DNA from: Opisthorchis felineus
Taxonomy: Eukaryota > Platyhelminthes > Trematoda > Opisthorchiida > Opisthorchiidae
Direction of reading: 5' to 3'
DNA: 64,000 nt
Assembly (NCBI GenBank): GCA_004794785.1
Contig: SJOL01006493.1
Coordinates: 191,595 to 255,594, forward strand
The position numbers and the translations under genes were made by a program. Numbering within the stretch: position 1 is the stretch's first letter; each line of letters starts with the position of its first letter. Shown here piece by piece: positions 1 to 12,600 of this stretch. The notes below the pieces were generated by a model. That model was given only the letters and a program-made list of their open reading frames with translations. It ran no database searches and was not told the origin of the DNA.

Positions 1-186
1 CCCTCCGTATAAGTTTACAGCTTTCTCGCTCATTTTCATTGAGGAAGTCTCTGCTACATACTGTGAACATACATCATAATTCTGTATTAGGCAGGGAAGA
101 TGTAAATGGTCTTGTAGCCTAGTGCACCGACTTGTAGTCGTACGCGAAGTGCATGGCAGCTATAAAAATCCGGGGGTTGGCTGGCG

Positions 187-326
187 TTAGACTTCATCCA
201 ATTTCAATGGACCAAATACTTTAGCCCTCTTATTTCTTGGATCTAGCTCGTCACTAACCTTCTTTTGCTTTTTCTTCCCGCACTGGTGAACGTCATAGCT
301 TTCAGATGCACTTGGTAACTCTCTGT
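187..326 (-). CDS. Candidate 3'-terminal exon, Lys-rich C-terminus, unknown protein
   Basis: On the minus strand a CAG acceptor (327-329) opens a frame of about 45 codons that ends in a TAA at 187-189. The translation is strongly charged. It contains the basic stretch CGKKKQKK, which looks like a nuclear localisation signal, and ends DPRNKRAKVFGPLKLDEV. This composition differs from the Leu/Ser/Cys-rich shadow frames around it. I do not recognise the family. It would be the last coding exon of a minus-strand gene whose earlier exons lie at higher coordinates (candidates at 7508 and 12720). A GTTAGT inside the exon could be an alternative donor. Confidence 0.38.
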
Positions 327-959
327 CTGCTTAAAATATCTGACCTCGATGACACAAGAGCGAGACTGTCCTAGGAAGTGTAAAAATAATCCATGTCATT
401 GTCACATGTTCGGTCTTCAGTGAGTTTCATTGTTGACTGACGTATTTCTCAGTTACAATCACTCAGATTTCATTAAATACTGTCCGGGAAGTTTTATGTG
501 AAAAAGTGACTTCTTAACGTCCGAAATTCGGATGTGAAAACCACAAGGAATTCAAAACAAATTTTCGAGGCTAGGGTAACAATTGGAAACAAGCGCATGC
601 TTCGATAAAAACCACGAGAACTCCTGTATACAGATTGATCCGTCTTGTCTACAACCAAGCTGACAGAATCCTTATTAATTATTTTCATGACCCGAGTTCG
701 ACCTTCATCAGCCTTGATAATCTGTACACACTGGATGTAGGTTTAACCACCGCACGGTTATTCTTCGGTGCTTCTCGGTACTTCTGCTTCGTCTTTTCCC
801 TTGATGGAAATATTCACTTTCTCCAGCTATCCGGTCCACATTCATTTTCGTGCAGCGTGCCGACTGATCTCAGGCACTTTGAAATCCATCTTTTCGGCTA
901 TCAGCAATTCCAGTGTGGAGGCCTGTATCTGTGGTCGAGTTTATTTTGATGGAAGCTAG

Positions 960-1037
960 GAGGATTTTCGAAGATCATGTATCATGTGAAGTCTCCACGC
1001 TGAATATCGCCCGCTACAATGTTGCTAAACCGAGTAG
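960..1037 (+). CDS. Candidate internal exon, possibly 5' part of the RGS gene
   Basis: A TAG acceptor after a T-rich stretch (958-959) and an AG|GTAAGA donor (1038) enclose one open frame of 25 codons, starting RIFEDHVSCEVSTLNIARYN. The exon ends in phase 2. The next plus-strand candidate exon, at 5639, begins with the single base needed to complete that codon, so the two can be joined in frame. The product is not recognised. Membership of the RGS gene is inferred only from strand, order and phase. Confidence 0.33.
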
Positions 1038-4000
1038 GTAAGACTTCAACAACAGTTTGATTAAACTTTGTGATAGACGTGAGTAATTCTAAATGACTGA
1101 ATTGTCGTTAGTTCACCTGTGGATATGTTCGCACGGCTCTATTTTAGTTTGTGAATGGCATTGCAAAAATCTAGTCATAGAAACGACAGATGAATACCAT
1201 TACTCCATCGTCTTTTAAGTTCTAACGGTGGTATTTTCAGATGACAATTTATAGGCGGGAGTTGCTTCTGCAATATTCAGTCCACAGTCATAGGGTTGAC
1301 TGAACCAAATTAAAGTGCAGCATAATTCATACCGTTTAAAAATTAATGACAAATTATCGAGGTATTTGCAGAGCCTGACGTGGCTAGTAAGTCTCATGAA
1401 ACGAAGCGTCCGTTTTCTGACGCAGTGAGTCTCGATAACAGTACACAGAACGCATAAAATGTTTTCGTATTCTTGAACACGTTAACCAGCAGTTTCTACA
1501 GTGATCCAACCAGCTTCTGCATACTCGTCGAAACCTCAAAGTGGGCTTGAAAGCCCTTGTGTCCTCGACCTGGAAGACTACCCCCTAGTTTAATCGATAT
1601 ATGTCTCCACAGAAAAAATAACTTGATAACTACACAACAACCAATCCAGCAAACGAGACTTTCCCCAAGATTTCGTCTGAATAAAGGACAGATCGGTGGG
1701 ACGACTCGTGACTTGTTCGTAGTAAAGGTCCTTTTATTCTTTCAATTAAGCATTCTAACTGGTTGGGTCACATTTGAGGAGTTACATCAGCCATATGGGT
1801 TTCTGAGCAATCAATACCTTTTGCATCGCAAAAGCAACATCGTTTTAGGAAACTTTGCTTTACACCGTTTTTAATCACAGCTTTTCCGTCACTCGCAAAG
1901 TGTTTCACTTAACTGAATAACAAATTATCTTCCGCACTGATCACGTACACGTCTGATGGGGTGAATAATCGAGCGAAAAAAAGCAGTCTTCTTGAAAAGT
2001 GGGGATGAGGCAACTAGGGGGATTTTTGCACCTCCATAAAACAAGTACTATAAGAACGCGACACTGTTTGTATGTGAACCTCCTCAACCATTCCCCATCT
2101 TCTAATTTGTTTGGAAGGAGGATTTTCCTGCGTACTGAGTTACTTGATTTTTTGCGCAGCAAAGTTAGAAAAGTACTATCTGAGAGTAGTGATCTGGTAA
2201 GGGAAATCTCAAGGTTGACGGATTCAAATCTGTAAGATATTGATAAACAATTTCCTAATCTGGAAGAACAAAGTAACCAGTGCTAATAAGTACTATGTTG
2301 GTTACCGTGTAGTGAAGCACTCATCCATATAAAAATATCTTGTTCAGCCGCTGAAGGTGACGTGACAGAACAAGGTATACCAGCGCTTTTGATGTGCAGG
2401 CCACATCTTTTATAAGTTTTCAGCTGTGTGAAAGCTTCGTATGCCAACAGGGAACAGCAGGGAACACGTGAGTTATTCACTGTTGACTGATCATTCATTG
2501 GAGCACGCAGCTTTCTCACCAGTGGCAATCAGAAATGGTGGTAAACTGAGAGTCACTGAGTCCCCGTGTGTTTAAAGCAGCTGTGCTCTTGATGTCTCCC
2601 CAAAACGTGTATCCAAGCCGTACATCTCTCACTGATGTACAGTTTGGTGGCAGATTCATATTTGGAAATTGAAAAGTCATGAGCTTTTATCTCAACGTTC
2701 TCACTGTAGCGTGCATTTGGACTCATATGCGCAAACACCTCCATTCTTTTCTGGTAGGCAGGGCTTGCTAAACTTAACTTACACCAGTACGATAGTGCTG
2801 CGCATCCTGGAAACAGCTTGTTTTGAACTTCGGAATGCGCTGAAAATCTGCTTGATTCTCAGTGAGGAACACAATCACGCGAACCGCAAGTCAGGTGACA
2901 AAAGCCAGGCGAACTGTACACAAAGCTGTACCTTGTATTTTACATTTTCTTCCTTAGTAGAAACCTACGGGGTATTGGAACACTGCGAAAACATGCACTT
3001 AAGTAGATTGTTCAACTGCGGAATTCTTCCAGTTACATATACCAGGCGCTCCTTCACCCAGAACAGTAACGCATTCTATGCTACATAAAGTTGGGCATAT
3101 GTGGCCTTACAAAAGAGAACGTAATAGATATCCGAAAGTTTGGCTGTTTTTGTTGCTGTCAGCCTCCAGTTTTGTGGTTTCCCTGACCTACCGTGCCTAC
3201 AAATCTAGGTCATCCTCCATAAACACGGAGTGCGTGAGCATTTGGTGGTGCAACCGCCGCAAGTGGTCGTGTTTGACCAGCAGCGCGTCACTTTTTATTC
3301 ATAATTTCCTTCTACTTTCCTCAACAACGAAGCCCACCGTTCTCACACTGGTTCTGGTCTCCATAGGGATACGCCTCATAGGTTCGGAGCAGAACTGTGC
3401 TCCGAATTCAAATGCACTATATTAAAGAAGCCCGGAAGCTAAACTATACATATTTTTTTAATGCATGTCTATGAGGGTTGTAAATGAAGTCGGCATGACG
3501 GAACCATCTAATCAATTCTTTGGGAGCTCTCCGGCGGCATTTTCCTTCGTAGTGCTTTTGGCGATGAGGATGAATACCAACTTTGAGGCCACGCTATGCA
3601 TTACCTCACCAAAAACGCATGTAGTGCTCAGAAATCTGGTCGTCATAGGCACGCCACGATACATTAACTTCATTCTAGCTCACTTAAATGAAACTGCGCA
3701 GGTATTCCTAAAAAAAGGGACACACCCTAAAGACTGTTGTACGAGAGGAAACTGTGGAATTCCAATGTGAAGAGATAAATTTCCAAGTCGTGTGGCTTGT
3801 TGCAAAGTTTTGCCGAATACATATAGCGCTTAGTCCCTGAAGAATATGACTATCACGGCTGCAGTACACTGTTTTGAAGTGAATGACCAAGCACTCCTTT
3901 TGAGTAGCTAACCATACGGAGGAGTTGCCAACTAGGGGAGTCATTCGGTCATAGCTCGAGTCGTCATCTCGAAGAATTTCACTGAAAAATTGTGAAGATA

Positions 4001-5638
4001 TTCACGACTTCAGACGCGTATTAATTAGGATGCAACTAGCTGTGCTGTGAGATCGATGGTACTCGTATTGCAGATGTTCGGTGCTTCCGGCGCTTTCCGC
4101 TCCGGCAAGAATGCGCAAAGAATGTATTGAATTCACCCACTCCCTTTGCTGTGAAATGACCTTACTAACTTCGCCAGAACAAGAATAATGCACAAAAGAT
4201 AGCGAGTTGGACTCAATACTCAGTCGCTGACGTCATTTTACACGAACAAAGATGAGCGAGAATTGTCCTAGCACTAGTAGATCAGTTTTGAGACCTGTTC
4301 ATAATCGCCTGAGTTGTACGTGTGAGTTGCCGGGATAAAAATGAATGGGCTTTGGCAAATGTTTCTTCAAATAAGTCATTAGTTTACATTTCCAAAGATG
4401 TGCGAAGTTACAAGAACGGCATTGGAAATACTACTTGAGACAACATCAACTGTCTGAGAACTGTTGCGAAATAGTTTGAGTGGAATGTCGATATATCCTG
4501 TTCATGAATCCCAACGTCTACGCAACCAGCGCACAGACGCTAGTGCAAGGTATGAAAGCACAGTGAAATACAGCCAACAAACTATCCTTCGACACGTTTT
4601 TATCCGTGAGTGCAGTTTGGAACTGCTTAGGACTAAGTAATGAGCACGGTCAGGTGTAATAATGACCTAGTTACTTACATTTAAGCTTAGAACGGCCACT
4701 GATTCCTATTCTCAATTTTATTACTAAATGAAGATTTTGAAATTCGATAAGGTTATTCTGAAGTATGCATGAACTACTGGTGGTTTTGGTAATAATTTTG
4801 GGGTCCCCACCAAGATGTCTCTCGTTTCCACACAAAGAAAACCAATGGAGACCGTTATTATACAGCGCGTTTTATTAGCGCGGTTGTGTCAACAAGGAGG
4901 TTCATCTCAAAGAATAGACGAAATAAAGCTTTGCGCGATTTGTAACTGTATACGGTGAAACTAATCATGTAGTACCGTTAACCGGTGCTTTCTAAAACAG
5001 AAGTTGCGCTGGCTACGCCGCTTTATGTTGGCATGGCATGTCTACTTACCACATTCTTCAGTCCTACTCAAGCCTAAATTTGAATTTTCTGGGGCTTTTT
5101 TGTAGTGATTTTTTCCGTTGCGGCTATTTTGGCTCAGTCGTCTTTCACGTGAGAGTCTGCATATTTGAACCATGGACCGGAAGGGCAGTTGTAAAACTAG
5201 TAGCTTTGAGGAAACAGCGTTACACTACAGCAACAGTCAACAGAATGCTATCCAAGGTTGATCAGAGTATTATTTATGCCTACGCGTCATCTGGAAGGAA
5301 AGGCACTTGGTGTCCGAAGATTTTCGAATGCATCGTCATTATCATTAACTTCACTCTTAGTCCCTGAGAGACGCAAACGGACTAGAAAAATGTGAAAAGA
5401 CACTTTTGTCACTAAAACCTTAGGTTGTGCTAGCAGGTGTTAAAGCACTATTTTACCCAACTACATGAAAAGGGAAATTCCAGAGTTTATGGTTTAATTT
5501 GGGATTATTGAGTCGGTTTTTCGAGGCGATTGCTGCAAAGTCTCTCCATTGCATGTCCATGGGCAATATGTACTCTTGATTTAGCGAATCCATTTAAATA
5601 CAGACATTGTGGACTCTAACTTACGAAAGCTGTTTCAG
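1038..5638. other. No recognisable gene; presumed intron/intergenic
   Basis: I see no conserved domain, RNA gene or named repeat here. The open frames present, such as 3078-3425 on the plus strand, have the Leu/Ser/Phe-rich composition of chance frames. The only structured item noted is the hairpin at 3383-3406. If the exons at 960 and 5639 belong together, this is one 4.6-kb intron. Confidence 0.5.
3383..3406. repeat. Perfect 9-bp hairpin with 6-nt loop
   Basis: TTCGGAGCA at 3383-3391 is exactly mirrored by TGCTCCGAA at 3398-3406, separated by GAACTG. It could form a stable stem-loop on either strand. No T-run follows and no gene context suggests a role. Confidence 0.6.
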
Positions 5639-5899
5639 GATCCATAAAGCGCCAGACATGGTGTGGCAACTTCTTACCCCCAGAAAGTCTGAACGTCAAC
5701 TTGACTGGAGTGTTTCGAGAAGAAAAAACTCCACGATGTTTATGATTCTCAAGGATTTTAAACAGACTCGACAACAGAAGCGTGGAAACAAGAATCTCCT
5801 TACGAGTGAACTTTCCAGTGAGAGGTCACCCGGCAATACTTCCTTCCTCTTTGAGCCTTCTCTTCCTATAGACTATTCTGAAGCGATTTTTCTGTTCAC
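5639..5899 (+). CDS. Candidate exon, basic/Ser-rich linker, possibly RGS gene N-terminal region
   Basis: A GCTGTTTCAG acceptor (to 5638) leads into an open frame of about 87 codons. It begins IHKAPDMVWQLLTP, continues through a basic, Gln-rich stretch (KQTRQQKRGNKN), and ends near SFLFEPSLPIDYSEA. The composition is hydrophilic and coding-like. A TGA ends the frame at 5901-5903, and a weak CAC|GTGAAT donor lies just before it, so the 3' border is uncertain. It lies on the same strand as, and 3.6 kb upstream of, the certain RGS exon at 9511, which fits a low-complexity region before an RGS box. No family is recognised from the sequence itself. Confidence 0.38.
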
Positions 5900-6470
5900 G
5901 TGAATCACAGGCAAATACTTGAAGTTAATTCGGCTAATGTATCACAACTCTTACACCTTTATCAATCATTTGATCACAGGTCAAATAACCTGAAATAAGG
6001 TGGAGAGCTAATATTAGAGCTAATTATAAAATTGCCCTCAACGACTTTTCGTGGAACAGTTACCACAAACTGTCACCTATTTTCATAAGAATAAAGCCGT
6101 CAGTCACGTTAGTTGGGAAGCGCTTGGAAAACACTGATCCGAAGTTTTGCCAAACCAAGCGAGTAAGTTATGGAGTCATTGTAACGTGGAACCACCTCTC
6201 GGTTACGTCCGAATTGGGCCTACCAGGCTACGCGATAAGTAGGAGACAGCAGACCAAGAACACGGCTGCAATCTCAGGCAAACATACAGAGCTAGTGAGT
6301 AAATACATAGGATGGCTGATTTGCCAAATATGGTCACTCGCTTTGTCCGTTCTTGTCCAGCCAATGGCGATTTCCCTGTCATGACCATTTTCACACCTGC
6401 TCCGCCGGTCGCATGCTGCTAAGCCATGTTTTGTAAGCTCCGCCCACGCACCCGCTATCCGGGACGTATG

Positions 6471-6556
6471 GTGATCGGTGGTGACCGGTGGTGACCGGTG
6501 GTGACCGGTGGTGACCGGTGGTGACCGGTGGTGACCGGTGGTGACCGGTGGTGACC
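6471..6556. repeat. 10-bp minisatellite (GTGACCGGTG)n
   Basis: Eight tandem 10-bp units run head to tail. The first has one substitution (GTGATCGGTG) and the last is followed by a partial unit. The array reads as overlapping GGTGACC and ACCGGT palindromic cores, and it is GC-rich in an AT-rich neighbourhood. Copies are nearly identical, which points to recent expansion or ongoing homogenisation. Confidence 0.95.
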
Positions 6557-7507
6557 TTAGAAACGCGTCGTTCTCTGCACATGTACTTTTCGTGTCTGGA
6601 CGCGTCCAAGAAATGAATATTCATCACAAACTGTAACAAACCTGATTTAACTATTTTGAGGTGAGCTCTATGATTCATGTTCAAAACAGTTGAACGAGCC
6701 TCATATCAAAGGCTGAGTAGAATTCCGGATACAAGGCTGGTGAGCATATGGAATGCATTCCTGATTAAACTGAAAGGACTGTTGGACGATCGTCTCCAAT
6801 TAGAAAAGTTCTCATTTGAAATGGTCTAGACCTAAAGAATTAAGCATCAACCCTGATGCAAATTTACGACCGTCACTCCCTTACCCCTAGATTATGATGC
6901 TCATTCACCTGCGATGAACAGACTCGCTACCGACACCTTTTGGAGCAAAACGTGATGTGGCTAATCTTGATCTAATTCCATTAATGGATCCATTATGTTG
7001 CTAGTCATGACACTCATCAACCCGACCTGACCACTAAGTCAACTAATTGATACCCAAACATCTAACCTAGCCCTCAGTTAAGAACAATCGTTCCCAACAA
7101 TATTTTTCATCTGACTTTAAACGTGATAACCCATGTACCTCGTTCAATTGGCCTACTGAAGACTTTGTATTGAAAGTGTAACACTGTACACCCAAAATTC
7201 CAACGACCAAGTAGTCTCAAATTTTCTGGCCGGGACGATGTTGGCGTGCTACCCAGATGAGTCCAGTTAATGAATTCTAAACCGAATGTCATGTGCGAAT
7301 TCTGTCCCCTGCTTCAGCTGGGTTCATTGTAAAGAAGACAAGATATATTTCTCTGGTTTGCAGTAGAAGGTGACAGAAACTAAAGGCCGACAAGTTTTAT
7401 TCAACCCCATAGCTAATGCACCTTTTAAAACATAAGTTCAGAGATTCTTTCACAATCATTCTCGAAAAAATGACCCCTTTGATCAGTTCCAGGTACTTCG
7501 TACTTAC

Positions 7508-7591
7508 TTGCGTGACAAAAATCTCATCAAACGATATTTCACCCGTGATGGGCGGCTCAGCAGAATCATGGATATCACATAAGATTATCAT
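7508..7591 (-). CDS. Candidate exon, possibly first coding exon with ATG
   Basis: On the minus strand an ATG at 7591 opens 28 codons that end exactly at a strong CAA|GTAAGT donor (7507). The translation starts MIILCDIHDSAEPPITGEIS and has acidic, well-mixed composition. A stop codon lies a few codons upstream in frame and there is no convincing acceptor before the ATG, so a translation-start exon is the simplest reading. An internal acceptor at GCTGAG|CCG would give a shorter exon. The family is not recognised. It could belong with the terminal exon at 187. Confidence 0.3.
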
Positions 7592-9510
7592 TTTATCCAA
7601 ATGGTTTCAAGCGTAATAGAAGAAGTGCGTGTAGGTTTTATGTGGCTGGTGACGTCTTTCCAGTTCTAGGATCAATAAACTGCAAAGAATGGGGTTAATG
7701 AAAGTCTTTACGTGATTGGTAGGCAGGCTGAATTGTGCGCAAATGCGTTTTACTGACTAGGACTGCCTAAACTTGATAAAGTTGACTTCCTCACTTCATG
7801 AAATATCCGTGCTGCTATTTCTGAGCAATTTTGTAATCGGAATCAGGGGTTATGGGTAATCCCCAGGTCTGTTCATCACGCCTTTCGGTTCCACCAGAAA
7901 TGCATATTTGTAAGGAGCCATCCAAAACACGCTGATGATTCACCGATAACTCCTTCTATAAAACCCATCATCACGGAATTCAGTTCTCTACATTAGATCA
8001 TATGGACAGTTGTGATAAAAGAAATTAGGGCATACACGTTGCGGATAAGCAAATTCCGGAAGCTTGATGTCATATGGGTGGTTGCATGGCGGTGTTAGTG
8101 TATATCTTGTCGTCGGTCAGCATTTAGCGAATCTCGGAAGCTACGGTTTTTTCGAACCTAACGATTTTCGAACCTGCCAGCTACAGAATCCCGCACTTCA
8201 GACGACGGCGTTCCGTATTTCAGCAAAGCATTGCATTTGTCGAACTCGTTCTCGGTTGATCTTCGGTGTACAGGCAGTCGATCGTACAAAAATTCAGGCA
8301 CCATATTGCTGTCAACAAGGCTGCAAGGGGTAATTGGAAGATCGTCTGTGTTCCTTTTTAGACGTAACCAGAATGATCAGCCAATGCTTCGCGTATTGCT
8401 TGTCAGTAATAGATGAGCTCCACTTACCACTTGGTCTACTTCATCCGATTTATCGACTCTGCCTCTATCTCTGTCGCCCGTTCCTATTTATGTAATCATT
8501 TAAGGAATTCTCGAAGACTGTGAAAGACGAAAAACATGCAACAATTTGTTTCTCATCCTAACTATTCGTCAAAGTAAAGTCAACCCCATGTAGGGCCACG
8601 ACGGTAGACAATCCATCCTAAAATTGAAATGGACGCCAAAAATTATGAACAAAGGTTATTTCAAACAAATCCGAACAAAGGCAAGGTCGATTATGGACCT
8701 ATGTGGTCTGAACACATACGCAGAGAAATGCAACATTTTACCTCAAATGTTTTCCTTCTATACACAGTTTTGGAGAAATTGCCTATGCCGGATAAGGATT
8801 GGCTGCCGGGTGTGTTGCAGGTCGCGTGTACTCAATCGTGCGCTGATTGCGCCGTCTGCATTTGAGCGCTGATTTTCAGGACATGCGTAATCTGAATCAC
8901 CTTAGACTGCTTGAGTTTTCATCCAATAAACATACTGCGCAGCCTGCAGCATTTTTATAAAGAACCGATAGCTAACAGTGCCCAAATTGATGCGACCGCT
9001 TCATAAACGACCCACCGCAAGGATCTGTTAGATTTTCTGAAGTTTCAATCTTGCGATGCTTTTCCCCTAACCTAGGTTCTTCTCAGAAGAACAGAACGAA
9101 AGTTCATGTGACCTTACTTTTGAAGGTTTACACGGATGGCCATAGGACTAGTGAACCAAAGAATCACACTCATAAATTCAATGAGGAATTATTCTATTCC
9201 AGAGACAAAACGGTCACTAGTGATTACTCGCTGGCAGGCGATAAGTGATAGAACTGTAAGCTACTTCCATGTTCAAGAGATGTGAGAAAGTTGGTGAAGG
9301 TCCCCTGTCTGTTAACAAAAGCAACTACGGTCACCATCACCCAATTTTCCTTTCATTTTCGGTGATCGACCCAGAGTCACTGGTCAAGTCGATTTTAGTG
9401 TGCTGAAAAATTAGCTGATCTTAGCAGGTCTTGGTTTGGAAGCTTGGGTTTTACCTGAAAACACAGGAATCTTTTCATTCCTCCGAGTTTTATTATACTT
9501 CTTTAAACAG

Positions 9511-9677
9511 CCGGAATTCTCGTATTTCGGGAGTTTTTGCGAACGGAGTTTAGCGATGAAAACATTGAATTCTGGCTTATTTGCGAGGACTTTCGAAATA
9601 GCGTTGGTTCGAAGAAGTTGCAAACTCGGGCACAGAAGATTTTCAATGAATTTGTTGCTGCCCAAGCCAAGCGAGAG
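9511..9677 (+). CDS. RGS box exon (middle of the domain), R4-type RGS protein
   Basis: RGS proteins act as GTPase-activating proteins for Galpha subunits at the inner face of the plasma membrane, shortening G-protein signalling. This exon encodes 55 codons after two bases that complete a split codon. The core is GILVFREFLRTEFSDENIEF followed by WLICEDFR, the conserved helix 3-4 region whose Glu/Asn contacts Galpha switch regions, then KKLQTRAQKIFNEFV. The acceptor is CTTTAAACAG|CC and the donor GAG|GTGAGT. An in-frame TAA just upstream rules out read-through. The REV/NLDS junction is split between this exon and the next in phase 0. Best match by eye is the R4 subfamily (RGS3/4/5/8/16-like). 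The preceding exon was not found. Confidence 0.92.
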
Positions 9678-12600
9678 GTGAGTCGTTTTTTTCTACTCTA
9701 AATAAGTTGTGACATTTTTGGTTGTTCATTATCGGTAACCACTCATATCCAATGAAGTACGACTTTCGATGTACCAAGCACTATAAATCAGAGATCCGTA
9801 CCATAATACTGAGCTGTCCTACATTGCAGAAGACTCAAAATATAAACGTTCCTCAAAGCATCAACTCCAGTAATTTCATAATCACAGCATCAAGTGGGCC
9901 ATGCCTAGGGCCATGAATACTTTCGGAACTCCTTTGATTAAAGCATTCAAAAACCAGTAATAAGATAAGAGAACATTCATATGTGTATAGAGCAAAGTGG
10001 TCCGCAAACTTGGTTGTTGGTCAGGTTGCAATGGAGGTCCGCAACATTATTGTACAGCTCAATGTGAGCTTTGTATTAAAGCCATTTTCTGTTTGTGACC
10101 GGTCTTCCACATAAGTTGGTTTCATTTTCACTCTAGCTTAGTCACTCGTGAGCATTCAGCAATCGACTGGTTACTTTTCTTATGTCCTGAAAGCAGGTCA
10201 ATGGAGAAAAATGTCACCAAGCTGGAAAAATCTATGAGGTGCTTATTTATCGAATATGTTTGAACCTACATGAAGAGTCTCACGAGTTTCCCCAAAACAC
10301 GTTTTTGCTAGTACACCGTAGCCCTCTAAATTAAGTCCAGGTTCTTGATACATCTCAGGTCTTCATAGTTTACTTCGTAAAAGAATTTCTACCGTGGCTT
10401 CGGTTATCACAATTTTATATTTTCCGGCCTTAAGAGAATCCAGCTGATTTTGTTTCAGTTTCAACCTTCTGTGGTGTGCCTTCAACATCAGTATCGTGTA
10501 ATGATCCATAACCGGCCTTTTTGGCCTATTTGTCTCTTCGGCCATACTCTCTGGAAGTGAAAAACACTGGATGCCGCCGTACATTGTACTGTCTAAACGT
10601 CTCATAAGTCAACCATCTAGAACATTTGTTTACAAGAAGAGTGCCGCTAAAGAGGTTTTGAAACCACAATCAAACTGAGACATTTTTGAGAAGCGGGAAA
10701 ACATCAAAAACGGTTAACGGAAGCACTGTTATGGTATGGCAATAGAGGGATGAAATCATGTCATTTTGGGAAATTTGGAGGTTGGGGGGTCGTAGATCCT
10801 TTAGTTTGGGTGACAGTATACTTTATATACTACAGTACACTTTGGCGAATATATGAAATGAACCTGTCTCCGAAATTCATTACTAAAAGCTGCTTGTTTC
10901 GATTGAGTTCGTACGCTGCAAAAAGTCCGAACCGATGTTCGCCCTGTCACACTAGGAGAAGCTTTCGTATAAGCTCTCTGCTTTAGAAACCGTAGTGAGA
11001 ATATCAGGGGCTAAATGTCCTGGTGAGCCTTGTTTTTAATCAGATGTGGCACATTCATACACGGCTTTGAATGGGTTCAACTAGTCCTTTCGACTCGTTG
11101 CACACGATACCACATCTTTTAGATGGTCTTTGCATTCAGGTTTCGGATGCTATCGTAGAAAATTCTTCTCCCAACAGGCAACACCATTTAGAATCGCACA
11201 ACAGACTTGACTAGGAAACTCGTGAGCAATAAAATCAGAATCCTCGCTTTTGCGCGGCAGGTGACGGACGAGAAATTATATATAAATTGTTTAGCATATC
11301 ATAAATGCAATGACTCCTACACCTTTTGTTCTATAAGAAGCAAAATTTTAAGTTTGCGGAATGATGAAAATGTTCATCATGGGTTAGCCAAAGCAAGTGT
11401 TGGCCATTTCCTTCAGACGTTATGCTACCACTGGGTCTAGAAAATATGCGATCGCAGCTGGAGAAGTTGCTTGACACCGTTGCAGCAAATACCTGATTAT
11501 GCTACATAGAGTTGTCGAATAGAAGCTGAGTCACTTGGCTTCAGAAGGAAGTTGAATCATGAGCTGTGTGACCTGAACACCAACCTGGAAGTGAAAGAGC
11601 AGATGTTTCCGTATTTTTATTTATATTTACAAATAACAGCTGAGAAACAAATGGTTTAACTAAGCGCCTTATTGAACGCCCACTGAAAGCATCATACGCG
11701 AAGTGTATTATGCTTGATTATGTCGGTTAACGCTTTACACAGATGAGACAATAATGAGCCGCTTCAAAAGTAGGTAAGAGACATAAGATTGTGTAATCCA
11801 TTTTCCATACATTTTCCAAGCCCATATTAAACAAATAATTCGTTGAAAGCGGCCACTGATAAACTGAGTGCAAACTATCCAACAAATTTTTAATCTTGGA
11901 AGATTACTTTGAGGTCTTTCTACGGCTAGCGTATCCTGCTAGTACAACCCGAAGACACTCGCCTCATCTGCCGACATTCTGTCATAATCGCGGTATTCTT
12001 CTCTCAAATCGTGAAAATCATGCCAACGCAAACATCCTTCTCCTCGAAGGTATAGACGTTTGGTAGAACTTTCACTGTAAAACTGGGACCGAGTTCCGTC
12101 AAACAGATTGACCATTGACGGATCAAATCCTTCATATCACATGAAGCCATGCGGTCAAAATTGAATCATAAACACATGTCAACTTACAGGTATCTCGTAC
12201 ACCAAAACAGCGGATCGGCAGTTAGAGGACAAGGTCACTTTGCTTGGACGGTGGTGAGGAATAATGAATTTTTCGTCCCAAAATTAAGTGTGCTGCTAGC
12301 AGCTGAGAGCGAATTCGCATTTGCTGTTAATGAGAGGGACCAGACAATATATTACGATTTTTTCTGCCCTGATGTATGCGGGAACATATCATAAATCTCT
12401 TCAACATTCATAAAAAGAGTAATAATCGTTCTAACCTAAGGACAGAACGTTAAACTGGTTCTTTGAATTCAACGTTGGTTGAGTGCCATAGATCATTAGT
12501 CATTGTGCTTGTGCGAAAACTGATGTTTAGGGTCAAAGTGTTCGATAAATTCTAGGATTTAGTCAACCCGGTATGCCACAAGGTGGACGAAGCTGGAAGA

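Larger units (their letters stand above)
5900..9510. other. Presumed intron of the RGS gene; one minisatellite
   Basis: The exon encoding the first helices of the RGS box (normally containing a conserved Trp and an SF/LL motif) should lie here, but I could not find it. Short stretches bounded by splice-like signals occur at 6116-6165 (+, strong GTAAGT donor) and 9090-9250 (+, good acceptor), but neither gives RGS-like sequence. A minisatellite lies at 6471-6556 and a minus-strand exon candidate at 7508-7591. Confidence 0.4.

Noticed and set aside
6471..6556. CRISPR-like array
   Set aside because: Units are contiguous with no spacers, and the DNA is eukaryotic; it is a minisatellite.
8629..8865. 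Plus-strand ORF starting MDAKNYEQRLFQTNPNKGKV
   Set aside because: Coding-like at first, but there is no good acceptor or donor, it matches nothing in the RGS box, and it decays into Cys-rich sequence.
11430..11640. Coiled-coil-like segments (LENMRSQLEKLLDTVAAN, LNHELCDLNTNLEVKEQM)
   Set aside because: Interrupted by stops in each frame, no usable splice borders, and lying inside the RGS-box intron. Possibly a pseudogene scrap, but not supportable.
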